NCBI GenBank assembly: GCA_018303315.1
Contig: JAGVYJ010000011.1
Location: forward strand, 1 to 13,432
DNA length: 13,432 bases
Direction of reading: 5' to 3'
Source of the DNA: Candidatus Woesearchaeota archaeon
GTDB lineage: Archaea > Nanobdellota > Nanobdellia > Woesearchaeales > JAGVYJ01
A model generated the notes under the pieces. The model was given only the letters and a program-made list of their open reading frames with translations. It searched no databases and had not been told where the DNA came from. The position numbers were made by a program, and so were the translations under genes. This document shows, piece by piece, positions 1 to 6,753 of the stretch. Position 1 is the first letter of the stretch, and the number at the start of each line of letters is the position of its first letter.

Positions 1-887
1 TTTCCTTGGTGCTTTCATATATTGTCGGCTCTTCCACAGGGGTTCATGAGGGCGGGATTTATGGGACAGCCATAGCAACAATTGGCATGCTGGCGACAGC
101 CGGGTTCATCCTTGCCATGGACAACTTTGGGCCAATTACTGATAACGCCGGCGGCATTGTTGAGATGAGCGGTGGCGACCAAAAAGCCAGGGCAATAACT
201 GATAAGCTTGATGCTGCCGGCAACACAACAAAAGCCATAACAAAAGGCTATGCCATCGGCTCTGCGGCACTCGCAGCTTTCCTGCTGTTCTCTGCATATC
301 TTCAGGCAATAGCCATAGGAGGCTATGAGGCAGTGGTTAACCTTGCTGACATAAAAGTTTTTGTCGGCGGATTTTTAGGGGCCATGCTGGTTTTATGGTT
401 CAGCAGCTTGGCTATCAGGGCTGTTGGCACCACTGCCCAGACCATTGTCGAGGAAGTGAGGCGCCAGTTCAGGGATATCGAGGGCATTATGACCGGAAAA
501 GGACGGCCGGACTATGGCGCCTGTGTTGACATAGCTGCAAAGGCAGCGCTTAAAGAAATGGTGGCGCCTGGCCTCATAGTGTTTTTCGTCGTGCTGCTGG
601 TTGGGAAAATATTGGGCCCTTATGCTGCTGCTGCCGTGCTGATGGTCGGCACAATCACTGGCATACTATTTGCCATGACCTTCAATAACTCCGGCGGCGC
701 CTGGGATAACGCAAAGAAATACATCGAATCCGGAAACCTGGGAGGCAAAGGCAGCGATGCCCACAAGGCTGCTGTTGTCGGAGACACCGTTGGCGACCCT
801 TTCAAGGACACTGCCGGCCCTAGTCTGCATGTCCTGATAAAGCTTCTGGGCACGATAACCCTTGTCTTGGCGCCCATATTCCTTTAA
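1..887 (+). CDS. hppA: Membrane-bound proton-translocating pyrophosphatase, 3' part (5' end outside window)
   Basis: C-terminal ~294 residues of an M-PPase, which hydrolyses pyrophosphate and pumps H+ across the membrane. The reading frame is open from base 3, so the gene starts upstream. Family motifs are clear: DNFGPITDNAGGIVEM, then GNTTKAITKGYAIGSAAL, then GDTVGDPFKDTAGPSLHVLIKL split over the last 40 residues, with hydrophobic membrane helices between. In this family a Lys after GNTT plus a Thr three residues later marks K+-independent enzymes (K+-dependent ones have Ala and Gly), so this is most likely a K+-independent H+ pump. The ending IKLLGTITLVLAPIFL is the normal C-terminus, so the 3' end is intact. 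The stop TAA overlaps the next ATG (TAATG), so the helicase-like ORF is probably co-transcribed. The function is secure; ion specificity is inferred from the two signature residues. Confidence 0.95.
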   Translation, partial: SLVLSYIVGSSTGVHEGGIYGTAIATIGMLATAGFILAMDNFGPITDNAGGIVEMSGGDQKARAITDKLDAAGNTTKAITKGYAIGSAALAAFLLFSAYLQAIAIGGYEAVVNLADIKVFVGGFLGAMLVLWFSSLAIRAVGTTAQTIVEEVRRQFRDIEGIMTGKGRPDYGACVDIAAKAALKEMVAPGLIVFFVVLLVGKILGPYAAAAVLMVGTITGILFAMTFNNSGGAWDNAKKYIESGNLGGKGSDAHKAAVVGDTVGDPFKDTAGPSLHVLIKLLGTITLVLAPIFL

Positions 888-1555
888 TGTCCCTAACACT
901 GCTAGACAAAAAGATACCCACGCTTGTATTGGATTCGCTGAAAAATCAGGGCATAACCGAACTCAGGCCCGCCCAGACTAAAGCACTGAAGGCAGGTTTG
1001 CTGGAAGGAAAAAATCTTCTCGTCTGCACCCCCACTGCATCAGGCAAAACCCTTATAGCAGAGCTTGCAATGCTTAATGCGATTCTCAATGGAAAGGGCA
1101 GGGCTGTCTACATATCCCCGCTGAAGGCATTGGCTTCTGAGAAATACCGGGAATTCCGGCAGAGGTATGGCCATAAGATAAAAATAGCCCTGAGCATAGG
1201 CGATATTGACTCATCTGATGGACACCTTGCAAATTATGATTTGATTTTCTGCACTGCCGAGAAGCTTGATTCCCTGACAAGGCACCACAGCCCCTGGCTG
1301 AAGGACATAGCGGTTGTGGTATGCGACGAGCTGCACCTCCTCAATGATCCCTCAAGGGGGCCGACCCTTGAAATCCTGCTGACCATACTCAGAGACCTCG
1401 TCCCGGATGTGCAGGTTATTGCGCTCTCTGCGACGATAGGCAATCCGAAAGAGCTGGCTGAATGGCTTGATGCAAATCTTGTTGTGGACAGCTGGCGCCC
1501 TGTAAAGCTCCACCAGGGCATTTATTTTGCAGGAAAAGTGGAATTTGAGGAATAG
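887..1555 (+). CDS. Hel308/Ski2-like helicase, RecA1 domain only
   Basis: 222-residue protein matching the first RecA domain of Hel308 (superfamily 2 DNA helicase acting at stalled forks). Visible motifs: RPAQ (27-30, Q-motif region), Walker A TPTASGKT (48-55), SPLKALASEK (77-86, motif Ia), TAEKLD (123-128), DELH (147-150, motif II), SATIGN (181-186, motif III) and WRPVKL (203-208). Hel308 is usually about 700 residues. Here the frame stops just after WRPVKLHQGIYF, so RecA2 (motifs IV-VI), the winged helix and the ratchet domain are absent. No continuation exists downstream because the aRF1 promoter follows at once. ATP binding is plausible, but helicase activity alone is not. It may be one half of a split helicase, a stand-alone accessory ATPase or a decaying remnant. 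No frameshift or internal stop is visible. The start ATG overlaps the hppA stop. Confidence 0.85.
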   Translation: MSLTLLDKKIPTLVLDSLKNQGITELRPAQTKALKAGLLEGKNLLVCTPTASGKTLIAELAMLNAILNGKGRAVYISPLKALASEKYREFRQRYGHKIKIALSIGDIDSSDGHLANYDLIFCTAEKLDSLTRHHSPWLKDIAVVVCDELHLLNDPSRGPTLEILLTILRDLVPDVQVIALSATIGNPKELAEWLDANLVVDSWRPVKLHQGIYFAGKVEFEE

Positions 1556-1567
1556 CTTTTTAAATAA
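1556..1567 (+). promoter_or_regulatory. TATA box of aRF1 gene
   Basis: CTTTTTAAATAA lies about 25 nt before the ATG at 1587, with no Shine-Dalgarno sequence between. This fits a leaderless archaeal transcript. Confidence 0.65.
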
Positions 1568-1586
1568 TCTCGGGGTTCTTTAAACC

Positions 1587-2687
1587 ATGCCCAATTTAAC
1601 CTCGCAGCAGGAATTCAAGCTGAAGAAATTCGTAAAGAAGATGGCTCAATACAGGGGCAGCCATACCGAGCTGGTGACAGTTTATGTCCCGGAAGGGTAT
1701 GACATGAATAAGATAATCCAGCATCTGGCCCAGGAGCAGGGCACTGCCACCAACATCAAAAGCAAGCAGACGAAGGACAATGTTTTGGCTGCGCTTGAGC
1801 GGATGATTCAGCATCTCAAGCTTTACAAGAAGACTCCTGAGTACGGCCTTGCTGCATTTGCAGGGAATGTGTCTGACAGGCCCGGCCAGCAGAATTACGA
1901 GGTGTGGAGCATCGAGCCGCCTCTGCCATTGAAGCTCAGGCTTTACAGGTGCGACAAGGAATTTGTGCTGCAGCCCCTGGAGGAAATGCTGGAGAGCACG
2001 GATGTCTTCGGCCTTGTTGTCATGGACAGGAGGGAGGCAAATATAGCAGTGCTGAGAGGGAAAACAATAGTGCCATTGCTGCGCTCAACAAGCAACGTCC
2101 CTGGCAAGCAGCGTGCCGGCGGCCAGTCTGCCCAGAGGTTTGAAAGGCTCAGGGAGGGGGCAGCCAAGGAGTTCTACAACAGGATTGCCGAGCACATGAA
2201 AGAGCAGTTCCTGAACATGAAGGAGCTTAAAGGAATCATCGTAGGCGGCCCAGGCCCCACGAAGCAGGAATTTGTCGAAGGAAATTACATCACCAATGAG
2301 GTGAAGAAGAAGATTCTCACCCTCAAGGACATCACCTACACGGATGCCTTCGGCCTGCAGGAGCTTGTTGATAAGAGCCAGGATATCCTGGCAGAGGCTG
2401 AAGTGGGAAAGGAAAAGAAGCTTATGAATGAGTTTCTTGAAAAGCTGTCAAAGAGCCCTGAGATAGTGGAGTACGGCGAGAAGCAAGTGATGCATGCCCT
2501 CAAGATGGGGGCAGTTGACAAGGTCCTGGTGTCTGAGACTGTCCCTGACGAAGTTGTCGAGCACATAGAGGAGGAGGCAAAGAAAGTGGGCACCACTGTC
2601 GAGATTATCTCAACTGAAACCAGGGAGGGGGCGCAGCTTGTCGACCTGGGCAAAGTAGGAGCGCTGCTCAGATTTCAGATTTCCTAA
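1587..2687 (+). CDS. prf1: Peptide chain release factor aRF1, short form
   Basis: Class I release factor that reads all three stop codons and triggers peptide release on the archaeal ribosome. Domain 1 carries GTATNIKS (52-59) with the stop-codon-reading NIKS motif, and YRCDKEF (120-126), the YxCxxxF motif. Domain 2 carries the catalytic GGQ (178-180) within GKQRAGGQSAQRFERLR. Domain 3 (about 260-366) binds the partner GTPase and includes DKVLVSETV (311-319) and EIISTETREGAQL (339-351). At 366 residues it is shorter than the usual ~400-420. The missing part falls after SETV, where most aRF1 proteins carry a Cys-containing minidomain; here the chain goes straight to PDEVVEHIEEEAKK. All catalytic and decoding motifs are intact, so it should be functional. 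It has its own TATA box and stands alone. Confidence 0.97.
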   Translation: MPNLTSQQEFKLKKFVKKMAQYRGSHTELVTVYVPEGYDMNKIIQHLAQEQGTATNIKSKQTKDNVLAALERMIQHLKLYKKTPEYGLAAFAGNVSDRPGQQNYEVWSIEPPLPLKLRLYRCDKEFVLQPLEEMLESTDVFGLVVMDRREANIAVLRGKTIVPLLRSTSNVPGKQRAGGQSAQRFERLREGAAKEFYNRIAEHMKEQFLNMKELKGIIVGGPGPTKQEFVEGNYITNEVKKKILTLKDITYTDAFGLQELVDKSQDILAEAEVGKEKKLMNEFLEKLSKSPEIVEYGEKQVMHALKMGAVDKVLVSETVPDEVVEHIEEEAKKVGTTVEIISTETREGAQLVDLGKVGALLRFQIS

Positions 2688-2690
2688 AGG

Positions 2691-2707
2691 AAACCTTCTT
2701 AAGGTTT
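2691..2707 (+). promoter_or_regulatory. TATA-like palindrome upstream of zinc protease gene
   Basis: AAACCTT-CTT-AAGGTTT is a perfect 7-bp inverted repeat with a 3-nt spacer. It starts 3 nt after the aRF1 stop and is centred 28 nt before the ATG at 2727. The CTTAAGG core is at TATA distance for a leaderless start. The palindrome could also serve as an operator or as a weak 3'-end hairpin for prf1. Confidence 0.45.
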
Positions 2708-2726
2708 ATGCTCTTCAACCGCAAGC

Positions 2727-3380
2727 ATGTCCCTTGTGAAACTTGCTTACCAGAAGCTCTACCCTGATTCAGAATTTCCTTATGATGCAAAAGTTTCCTA
2801 CTCCGGCAGGTTCTCTGATTACAATGCCAAGGTAATCCGGCAGGGCAACAGCCTGGAATTCCGGCTCAGCAGGAAATGGCTCACGGTTTCCGAGGAGATA
2901 AAGCTTGGCCTTATTCAGCATCTTTTATTGAGGCTGGGCAACGACAGGCGCTCAACATTCTACACAGACCTTTATTCAAAGTTTGTAAAAAACCTGCATA
3001 TATCCGTCGGCAAGACTGAGAGCGAGCCTGAGCTTTTGGCGTCATTCAGCAGGGTTAATGACGAATTTTTTCATGGCACGATAGAGCAGCCGAATCTCAG
3101 GTGGGGCAGCGAAAGCGTGCGGAAGCTGGCATCCTATGACTATCAGAGCGACACCATTACGGTTTCCTCAGTATTCCTGGACGAGCCTGAAAAGCTTCTT
3201 GACTATGTTATGTTTCATGAGCTTTTGCACAAAGCGCTCAAGTTCAGGGATTCCGGCACAAAAACCATCCATCATTCATCAAAGTTCAGGCAGCTTGAAA
3301 GCTCTTATCCCGGGCATGAGGCCCTGGAGAAAGCCCTTGAAAGGCTCGCAAGGAAGAACAGAATTGCAGACTGGCTGTGA
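2727..3380 (+). CDS. SprT/WLM-like zinc metalloprotease
   Basis: 217-residue soluble protein with a gluzincin site: HELLH (164-168, Zn ligands H164 and H168, catalytic E165). The probable third ligand is a His in the downstream HHSSKFRQLE segment (182-191), as in SprT/WLM-type proteases. The N-terminal ~90 residues have no motif I recognise. The central FSRVNDEFFHGTIEQPNLRW (107-126) resembles the strand region before the active site in SprT-like proteins. No signal peptide or membrane helix is visible, so it is likely cytoplasmic. The substrate is unknown; SprT relatives act on DNA-protein crosslinks, but that role is not shown here. The start ATG is supported by a TATA-like box 20-30 nt upstream. 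The gene lies between prf1 and the aIF5A cluster and ends 67 nt before the latter. Confidence 0.8.
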   Translation: MSLVKLAYQKLYPDSEFPYDAKVSYSGRFSDYNAKVIRQGNSLEFRLSRKWLTVSEEIKLGLIQHLLLRLGNDRRSTFYTDLYSKFVKNLHISVGKTESEPELLASFSRVNDEFFHGTIEQPNLRWGSESVRKLASYDYQSDTITVSSVFLDEPEKLLDYVMFHELLHKALKFRDSGTKTIHHSSKFRQLESSYPGHEALEKALERLARKNRIADWL

Positions 3381-3394
3381 CTTTATCCCAGCAA

Positions 3395-3407
3395 AACCTT
3401 TATAAAT
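3395..3407 (+). promoter_or_regulatory. TATA box of the aIF5A-L40e-protease cluster
   Basis: AACCTTTATAAAT is a strong archaeal BRE plus TATA element. Transcription would start near 3430, leaving a leader of roughly 20 nt. That leader includes GTGATT (3439-3444), complementary to the 16S rRNA 3' end, 3 nt before the aIF5A ATG. Confidence 0.75.
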
Positions 3408-3447
3408 GACCAGCCTTCTCAGCCATATAGCTTTTTAAGTGATTAGC

Positions 3448-3843
3448 ATGGCAACCAAACACGCATCAGCAGGCAGCCTCAAGGTCGGGAGCAATGTGGT
3501 AATTGATGGGGTGGCCTGCAGGATTAGCAGTATCCAGATATCCAGGCCTGGCAAGCATGGCCATGCAAAGGTCAGGCTCGAGGCCATGGGAATCATTGAC
3601 GGCAAGAAATACGTTGCCCTTATGCCCGGCCATGATGAGGTTGATGTTCCACTCATAGAGAAGAAGACCGCGCAGGTTTTGTCAATAACAGGCGACATGG
3701 CAAACGTCATGGACATGGAGAGCTACGAAACATTCGACCTTGCAATCCCGGAAGAGCTGAAAGGCAAGATAGCTGAAGGGGCAAGCGTTCTTTACTGGGA
3801 AATCCTCAGCGACAAGGTAATGAAGCAGATAAAGGAGACATAA
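3448..3843 (+). CDS. eif5a: Translation initiation factor aIF5A
   Basis: 131-residue aIF5A, which relieves ribosome stalling (for example at polyproline) and helps termination. The hypusination site is Lys36 in SRPGKHGHAK (32-41). The KOW/SH3-like N-domain is followed by an OB-fold C-domain with AEGASVLYWE near the end. Also conserved are KVRLEAMGIIDGKKY and EVDVPLIEKKTAQVLSI. A GTG nine bases upstream (3439) is in frame, but it sits in the probable Shine-Dalgarno sequence (GTGATT), so ATG 3448 is preferred. It leads a tight cluster: L40e starts 1 nt after this stop and the site-2 protease follows 2 nt later. A deoxyhypusine synthase is expected elsewhere in the genome. Confidence 0.97.
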   Translation: MATKHASAGSLKVGSNVVIDGVACRISSIQISRPGKHGHAKVRLEAMGIIDGKKYVALMPGHDEVDVPLIEKKTAQVLSITGDMANVMDMESYETFDLAIPEELKGKIAEGASVLYWEILSDKVMKQIKET

Positions 3844-3844
3844 G

Positions 3845-4006
3845 ATGGCAAAGTTCCCTGAATCAGAATCCCGCATGTTCAGAAATGTATTTGTCTGCAA
3901 GTCATGCAAGACAAAGAGGCGGGCCCCCAACATGGCTGTTATAGCCGGCAGGGTTTCGTGCAGGAAGTGCGGCAGCAAGGCGCTAAGGCCTGTCAGGAAA
4001 AAATAA
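3845..4006 (+). CDS. rpl40e: 50S ribosomal protein L40e
   Basis: 53-residue basic zinc-ribbon protein of the large ribosomal subunit. It begins MAKFPESESRMFRNVFVCK, the L40e signature (usual form MARFPEAEARxFxxxxC). The four zinc ligands are C18-x-x-C21 and C39-x-x-C42 (VCKSC and SCRKCG), followed by the family ending KALRPVRKK. The ATG is 1 nt after the aIF5A stop, so translation is probably coupled, and the gene ends 2 nt before the protease ATG. The length is normal for archaeal L40e. It is small enough to be missed by ORF callers with a 60-residue cutoff. Confidence 0.95.
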   Translation: MAKFPESESRMFRNVFVCKSCKTKRRAPNMAVIAGRVSCRKCGSKALRPVRKK

Positions 4007-4008
4007 AC

Positions 4009-5145
4009 ATGGTTGAAGCAGAGGTGATATCCCCGGTTATTTTGTTTATTGTTAAATACAAATGGATTTTTCTGTTCTATGTTCTCGCAGCCTTGTTCAT
4101 CCTTCTTACAAAAAAGCGCTGGGAAATCCATGCGAAAATCATCTATCTCTACAGGACCTCGCTCGGGCTTGCCTGGATGGATGCCATTGCGAATAAATAC
4201 CGGGAAATCGTAAAGCTGGTGTCGCTTATCGGCGTGGGCATAGGTTTCACAGGCATGATTGTCATTGCTGTCACATTAATCATATCTGCATGGCAGCTTG
4301 TGACTGTTCCCGAGGCCCCTGCCTCAGTCGGCCTGGTGCTTCCTGAAACCACAATACCTGGCATAGGGGTTTTGCCATTTCATTTCTGGCTCATCACCAT
4401 TTTCATAATCGCTGTTGTGCACGAGTTTTCTCACGGGGTTGTGGCCAGGGCGCATAATGTCAGGGTGCAGTCCAGCGGCATAGCCTTCATCGGCCCCATC
4501 CTTGCTGCATTTGTCGAGCCTGAAGAGAAAAAGCTTGCTAAGCAGAGCGATGTCGTGCAATACTCGGTTTTTGCCGCAGGGCCTTTTGCCAATATCCTGC
4601 TCGGTTTTTTTGCCATCCTTGCCTCGCTGCTGCTCCTCAACTTCAGTGCAGGCATAGAAGTTGTTGCGGTGAATCCTGGCATGCCCGCTGAGGCCGCAGG
4701 CCTGCCGCAAGGGACAATAATAACCCAGTTCAACAGCCAGCAGGTAAGCGGGGTTGATGACCTTCAGGCTGCCCTTACAGCAGCAAAAGGCAAAGAAGAT
4801 GTCCACGTGGTTACTGCCTCAGGGCAGGGCTACATCCTCAACATGTCCGGCAGGGACAAGATGGGCGTGCAGCTGCGGAACTCATTCGGCATAGGCATGA
4901 AGGCTGCAGTGCTCAACTGGGTTAATGACCTGCTTTTCTGGCTAAGGATACTCAGCTTCGGCATCGGTCTTTTCAACCTGCTGCCCCTGGGCCCTGTGGA
5001 CGGAGGCAGGATGTTCAGGATAGCAATGCACAGGCTTGTCCGGAACAGGAAATCTGCTGATGCATGGTTCCGGAACGTGAGCATAGCATTCTTTGTGCTG
5101 CTCGTATTGCTTCTGACATTCCCTTTCGTTAGAACTATATTTTAA
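4009..5145 (+). CDS. Site-2 protease (M50) with PDZ domain, membrane metalloprotease
   Basis: 378-residue intramembrane zinc protease. There are several membrane helices (about 10-33, 70-95, 125-150, 185-210, 305-330 and 355-376). The catalytic HEFSH is at 138-142 (H138, E139, H142), the conserved AAGPFANILLG at 189-199 and NLLPLGPVDGG at 323-333, giving Asp331 as third zinc ligand. A PDZ domain (about 215-290, starting VVAVNPGMPAEAAGL) lies between the two active-site halves, as in RseP/archaeal S2P. Such enzymes cut transmembrane proteins, often to free a regulator; the substrate here is unknown. ATG 4009 is chosen because it is 2 nt after the L40e stop. The frame is open further upstream, but that would run through L40e. 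GAGGTGAT at 4021 leaves a TTG start at 4042 as a weak alternative. The 3' end overlaps the convergent winged-helix gene by 11 nt. Confidence 0.93.
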   Translation: MVEAEVISPVILFIVKYKWIFLFYVLAALFILLTKKRWEIHAKIIYLYRTSLGLAWMDAIANKYREIVKLVSLIGVGIGFTGMIVIAVTLIISAWQLVTVPEAPASVGLVLPETTIPGIGVLPFHFWLITIFIIAVVHEFSHGVVARAHNVRVQSSGIAFIGPILAAFVEPEEKKLAKQSDVVQYSVFAAGPFANILLGFFAILASLLLLNFSAGIEVVAVNPGMPAEAAGLPQGTIITQFNSQQVSGVDDLQAALTAAKGKEDVHVVTASGQGYILNMSGRDKMGVQLRNSFGIGMKAAVLNWVNDLLFWLRILSFGIGLFNLLPLGPVDGGRMFRIAMHRLVRNRKSADAWFRNVSIAFFVLLVLLLTFPFVRTIF

Positions 5146-5461
5146 GCAGCCCGTGCTGCTCAAGGTATTTCTTGACCCTTGCGTTTACTTCCGGCTTTGC
5201 TTTTGGGCCCAGCCTGTAGTACAGCTTCTTGGCAGCGTCTCCCCAGCTGTAGTTGCCTTGCTCAAGGGCTTCCTGCTCCATCTGGAATTCCTGCAGGGCT
5301 TCCCCTTTCTTAAGATGGTAATAGATTGATCTCATTGTGACTTTTGGGAAAAGCTCCCTGTAAACCTGGAAAATCCTGTAGCCATGCGCCTTCTTGAGAA
5401 AAAACAGAATCTCTATCATGTTCTGCCTGACCTGGCTTTTGGTTGGCCTGCCGCGTTTCAT
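5135..5461 (-). CDS. Small winged-helix/HTH DNA-binding-type protein
   Basis: 108-residue basic protein starting MKRGRPTKSQVRQNMIEIL (a GRP AT-hook-like element followed by a helix). Then come FLKKAHGYRIFQVYRELF and KVTMRSIYYHLKKGEAL (about 40-60), which look like a winged-helix recognition helix of the PadR/Rok type. The C-terminal half (QGNYSWGDAAKKLYYRLGPKA) is unusual, with YYRLGPKAKP perhaps forming the wing. Similar GRPxxSxxRxNMIEIL proteins are common in DPANN-type genomes, but I cannot name the family. ATG 5461 is preferred to the upstream TTG (5470) because a TATA-like box (5487-5496) is about 30 nt away, suggesting a leaderless transcript. The stop lies 11 nt inside the 3' end of the convergent protease gene. 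The target is unknown. Confidence 0.75.
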   Translation of the reverse strand: MKRGRPTKSQVRQNMIEILFFLKKAHGYRIFQVYRELFPKVTMRSIYYHLKKGEALQEFQMEQEALEQGNYSWGDAAKKLYYRLGPKAKPEVNARVKKYLEQHGLLKI

Positions 5462-5486
5462 GCAGTACAAAGCATTTGCATAATTG

Positions 5487-5496
5487 CTTTAAAAAC
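5487..5496 (-). promoter_or_regulatory. TATA-like box of the winged-helix gene
   Basis: GTTTTTAAAG on the minus strand is about 30 nt upstream of ATG 5461. No Shine-Dalgarno is present. Confidence 0.5.
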
Positions 5497-5528
5497 TTTT
5501 TCAATTTCCATATTCAAATTAACCAAAC

Positions 5529-5586
5529 ATTTATATATACTTGGCTGAATTACACCAATAGCCAATTTGAATTATTTGCTGAGGTG
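5529..5586 (+). promoter_or_regulatory. TATA box and Shine-Dalgarno of the zinc-ribbon gene
   Basis: CATTTATATATAC (5529-5540 or so) is a strong TATA element. GAGGTG (5581-5586) is a Shine-Dalgarno 6 nt before ATG 5593 and decides that start. Unlike most genes here, this one should have a leader of about 25-30 nt. Confidence 0.7.
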
Positions 5587-5592
5587 TTGCGA

Positions 5593-5736
5593 ATGGTAGA
5601 AGGACGATGCATGAAATGCAAGAAAAGTGTTGAAATCAAAAATGCCCAGAATGTCACGATGAAGAATGGTCGCAAGGCTGTTAAGGGAGTTTGCCAGACC
5701 TGTGGCACAAAGGTATTCAGGATTGTAGGCAATTAA
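5593..5736 (+). CDS. DUF5679-like zinc-ribbon mini-protein
   Basis: 47-residue protein with two CxxC pairs: CMKC (6-9) and CQTC (34-37). Between them lies VEIKNAQNVTMKNGRKAVKGV, then GTKVFRIVGN. The pattern YCVKC...KNAxxVTMKNGRxAxxGxCxxCGTKxFRI is that of the DUF5679 family, known in archaea and bacteria without a firm function; nucleic-acid binding is a reasonable guess. The strong GAGGTG Shine-Dalgarno (5581-5586) and upstream TATA box support a real, well-translated gene. The frame is open upstream, but those codons overlap the promoter. The tRNA methyltransferase gene starts 23 nt downstream, possibly on the same transcript. Confidence 0.88.
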   Translation: MVEGRCMKCKKSVEIKNAQNVTMKNGRKAVKGVCQTCGTKVFRIVGN

Positions 5737-5759
5737 GCCTGCAATTTTATTTTCTATTC

Positions 5760-6719
5760 ATGGCCTACTTGCTTGTACTTTCTCAGGACAATCTCGCACT
5801 TGCTCGTGCCGAGGCTGAAGCATTGCTCGGGCCTGGAAAATTATTTGCCAATTATCTCACTGTCGGCTCAGGAGAAACACGCACTGTAAAGAGGCTTGCC
5901 TATGCCCATCGTGCCTATAAGATTCTCTTTGACTGCCCTGTTTCTGATCTGAAAAAAAGCGTGCTTGCCCATCCCTGGGACTCTGTGATAAAGAAAACAT
6001 TCTGCGTAAGGTTCATTGGCGATGTCAAAGGGCTAAGTGAGGCTCAGGCAGCTTCATGGATATGGGACAAGCTGCCTTCACCCGCAGTTGACCTTACCAA
6101 TCCAAGCTCAAGGATTGATTTCCTGTTCCATGAAAAGCATGCTTACCTGCTTCTTCACACATGGGAGAATCCCAAGCGCTATGTGTCAAGGGTTCCCCAC
6201 AAGCGGCCGGGATTCAGCCCTGTGACTTCCCATCCTAAGTTTGCAAAAGCCCTAGTCAACCTTTCTGGCGCTCAGCGGGGTTCAGTGCTTGTTGACCCGT
6301 TCTGTGGTGTGGGCGGGATAGTCATTGAGGCTGGGCTGAGCGGGGTCAAGGCCCAGGGCTATGATGTAGACCAGCAGATGATTGAAAAGGCAAACAGGAA
6401 CCTTGACTACTTCAGTGTCAGGGGCGTCCGGGTTGAGCTTGGCAATGCCTTCGATCTCGACAAGGAATTTGAGTATCTGGCCACGGACCTTCCCTTTGGC
6501 AGGTCTTCAAGACTTTCTGGTGCCAATGATATCGTAACCTTTTACATTAAAGCCCTGAAAAAGATAAGAAACCTGTTCAGCAAACGGGCCGTGGTGGTGA
6601 TGCACAGGATTCCTGAGCTGGACAGGGTTATTGCAGAGGCAAAAATAAAGCCTGCGCTTGAGATTGAGCATGTGATGCATCACAGCCTGACAAAGCACAT
6701 TATTGTGCTGGAAAAGTAA
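5760..6719 (+). CDS. tRNA (guanine-10-N2) methyltransferase, TrmG10/Trm11-type
   Basis: 319-residue two-domain enzyme. The N-terminal part (about 1-150, starting MAYLLVLSQDNLALARAEAEALL) matches the NTD plus THUMP RNA-binding region of archaeal TrmG10, including IDFLFHEKHAYLLLHTWE. The Rossmann methyltransferase domain begins at HPKFAKALVNLSG (158-170), with SAM-binding VDPFCGVGGIVIEA (178-191) and acidic motif GYDVDQQMIEKA (200-211). The catalytic motif reads TDLPFGRS (242-249) where canonical TrmG10 has TDPPYGRS, so both the second Pro and the Tyr of DPPY differ. The likely role is N2-(di)methylation of G10 in tRNA. ATG 5760 fits the normal N-terminus; the frame is open further upstream but overlaps the zinc-ribbon gene. 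Pcm follows 34 nt downstream. The family is secure; exact tRNA position is inferred. Confidence 0.88.
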   Translation: MAYLLVLSQDNLALARAEAEALLGPGKLFANYLTVGSGETRTVKRLAYAHRAYKILFDCPVSDLKKSVLAHPWDSVIKKTFCVRFIGDVKGLSEAQAASWIWDKLPSPAVDLTNPSSRIDFLFHEKHAYLLLHTWENPKRYVSRVPHKRPGFSPVTSHPKFAKALVNLSGAQRGSVLVDPFCGVGGIVIEAGLSGVKAQGYDVDQQMIEKANRNLDYFSVRGVRVELGNAFDLDKEFEYLATDLPFGRSSRLSGANDIVTFYIKALKKIRNLFSKRAVVVMHRIPELDRVIAEAKIKPALEIEHVMHHSLTKHIIVLEK

Positions 6720-6753
6720 ACATTTTTTAGTCCTGACTGATTTACTGCCTCTC

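Noticed and set aside
1904..2653. Plus- and minus-strand ORFs inside prf1
   Set aside because: The aRF1 frame is unbroken with NIKS and GGQ motifs; the others are out-of-frame shadows.
3904..4008. Upstream extension of the site-2 protease frame
   Set aside because: These codons overlap the L40e gene in another frame; ATG 4009 gives the expected membrane start.
3682..4131. 149-residue minus-strand ORF over aIF5A, L40e and the protease start
   Set aside because: It is antisense to three convincing genes and its sequence looks like no protein family.
4324..4806. 160-residue minus-strand ORF
   Set aside because: It lies wholly inside the site-2 protease gene, which has clear motifs and codon pattern; this is a shadow frame.
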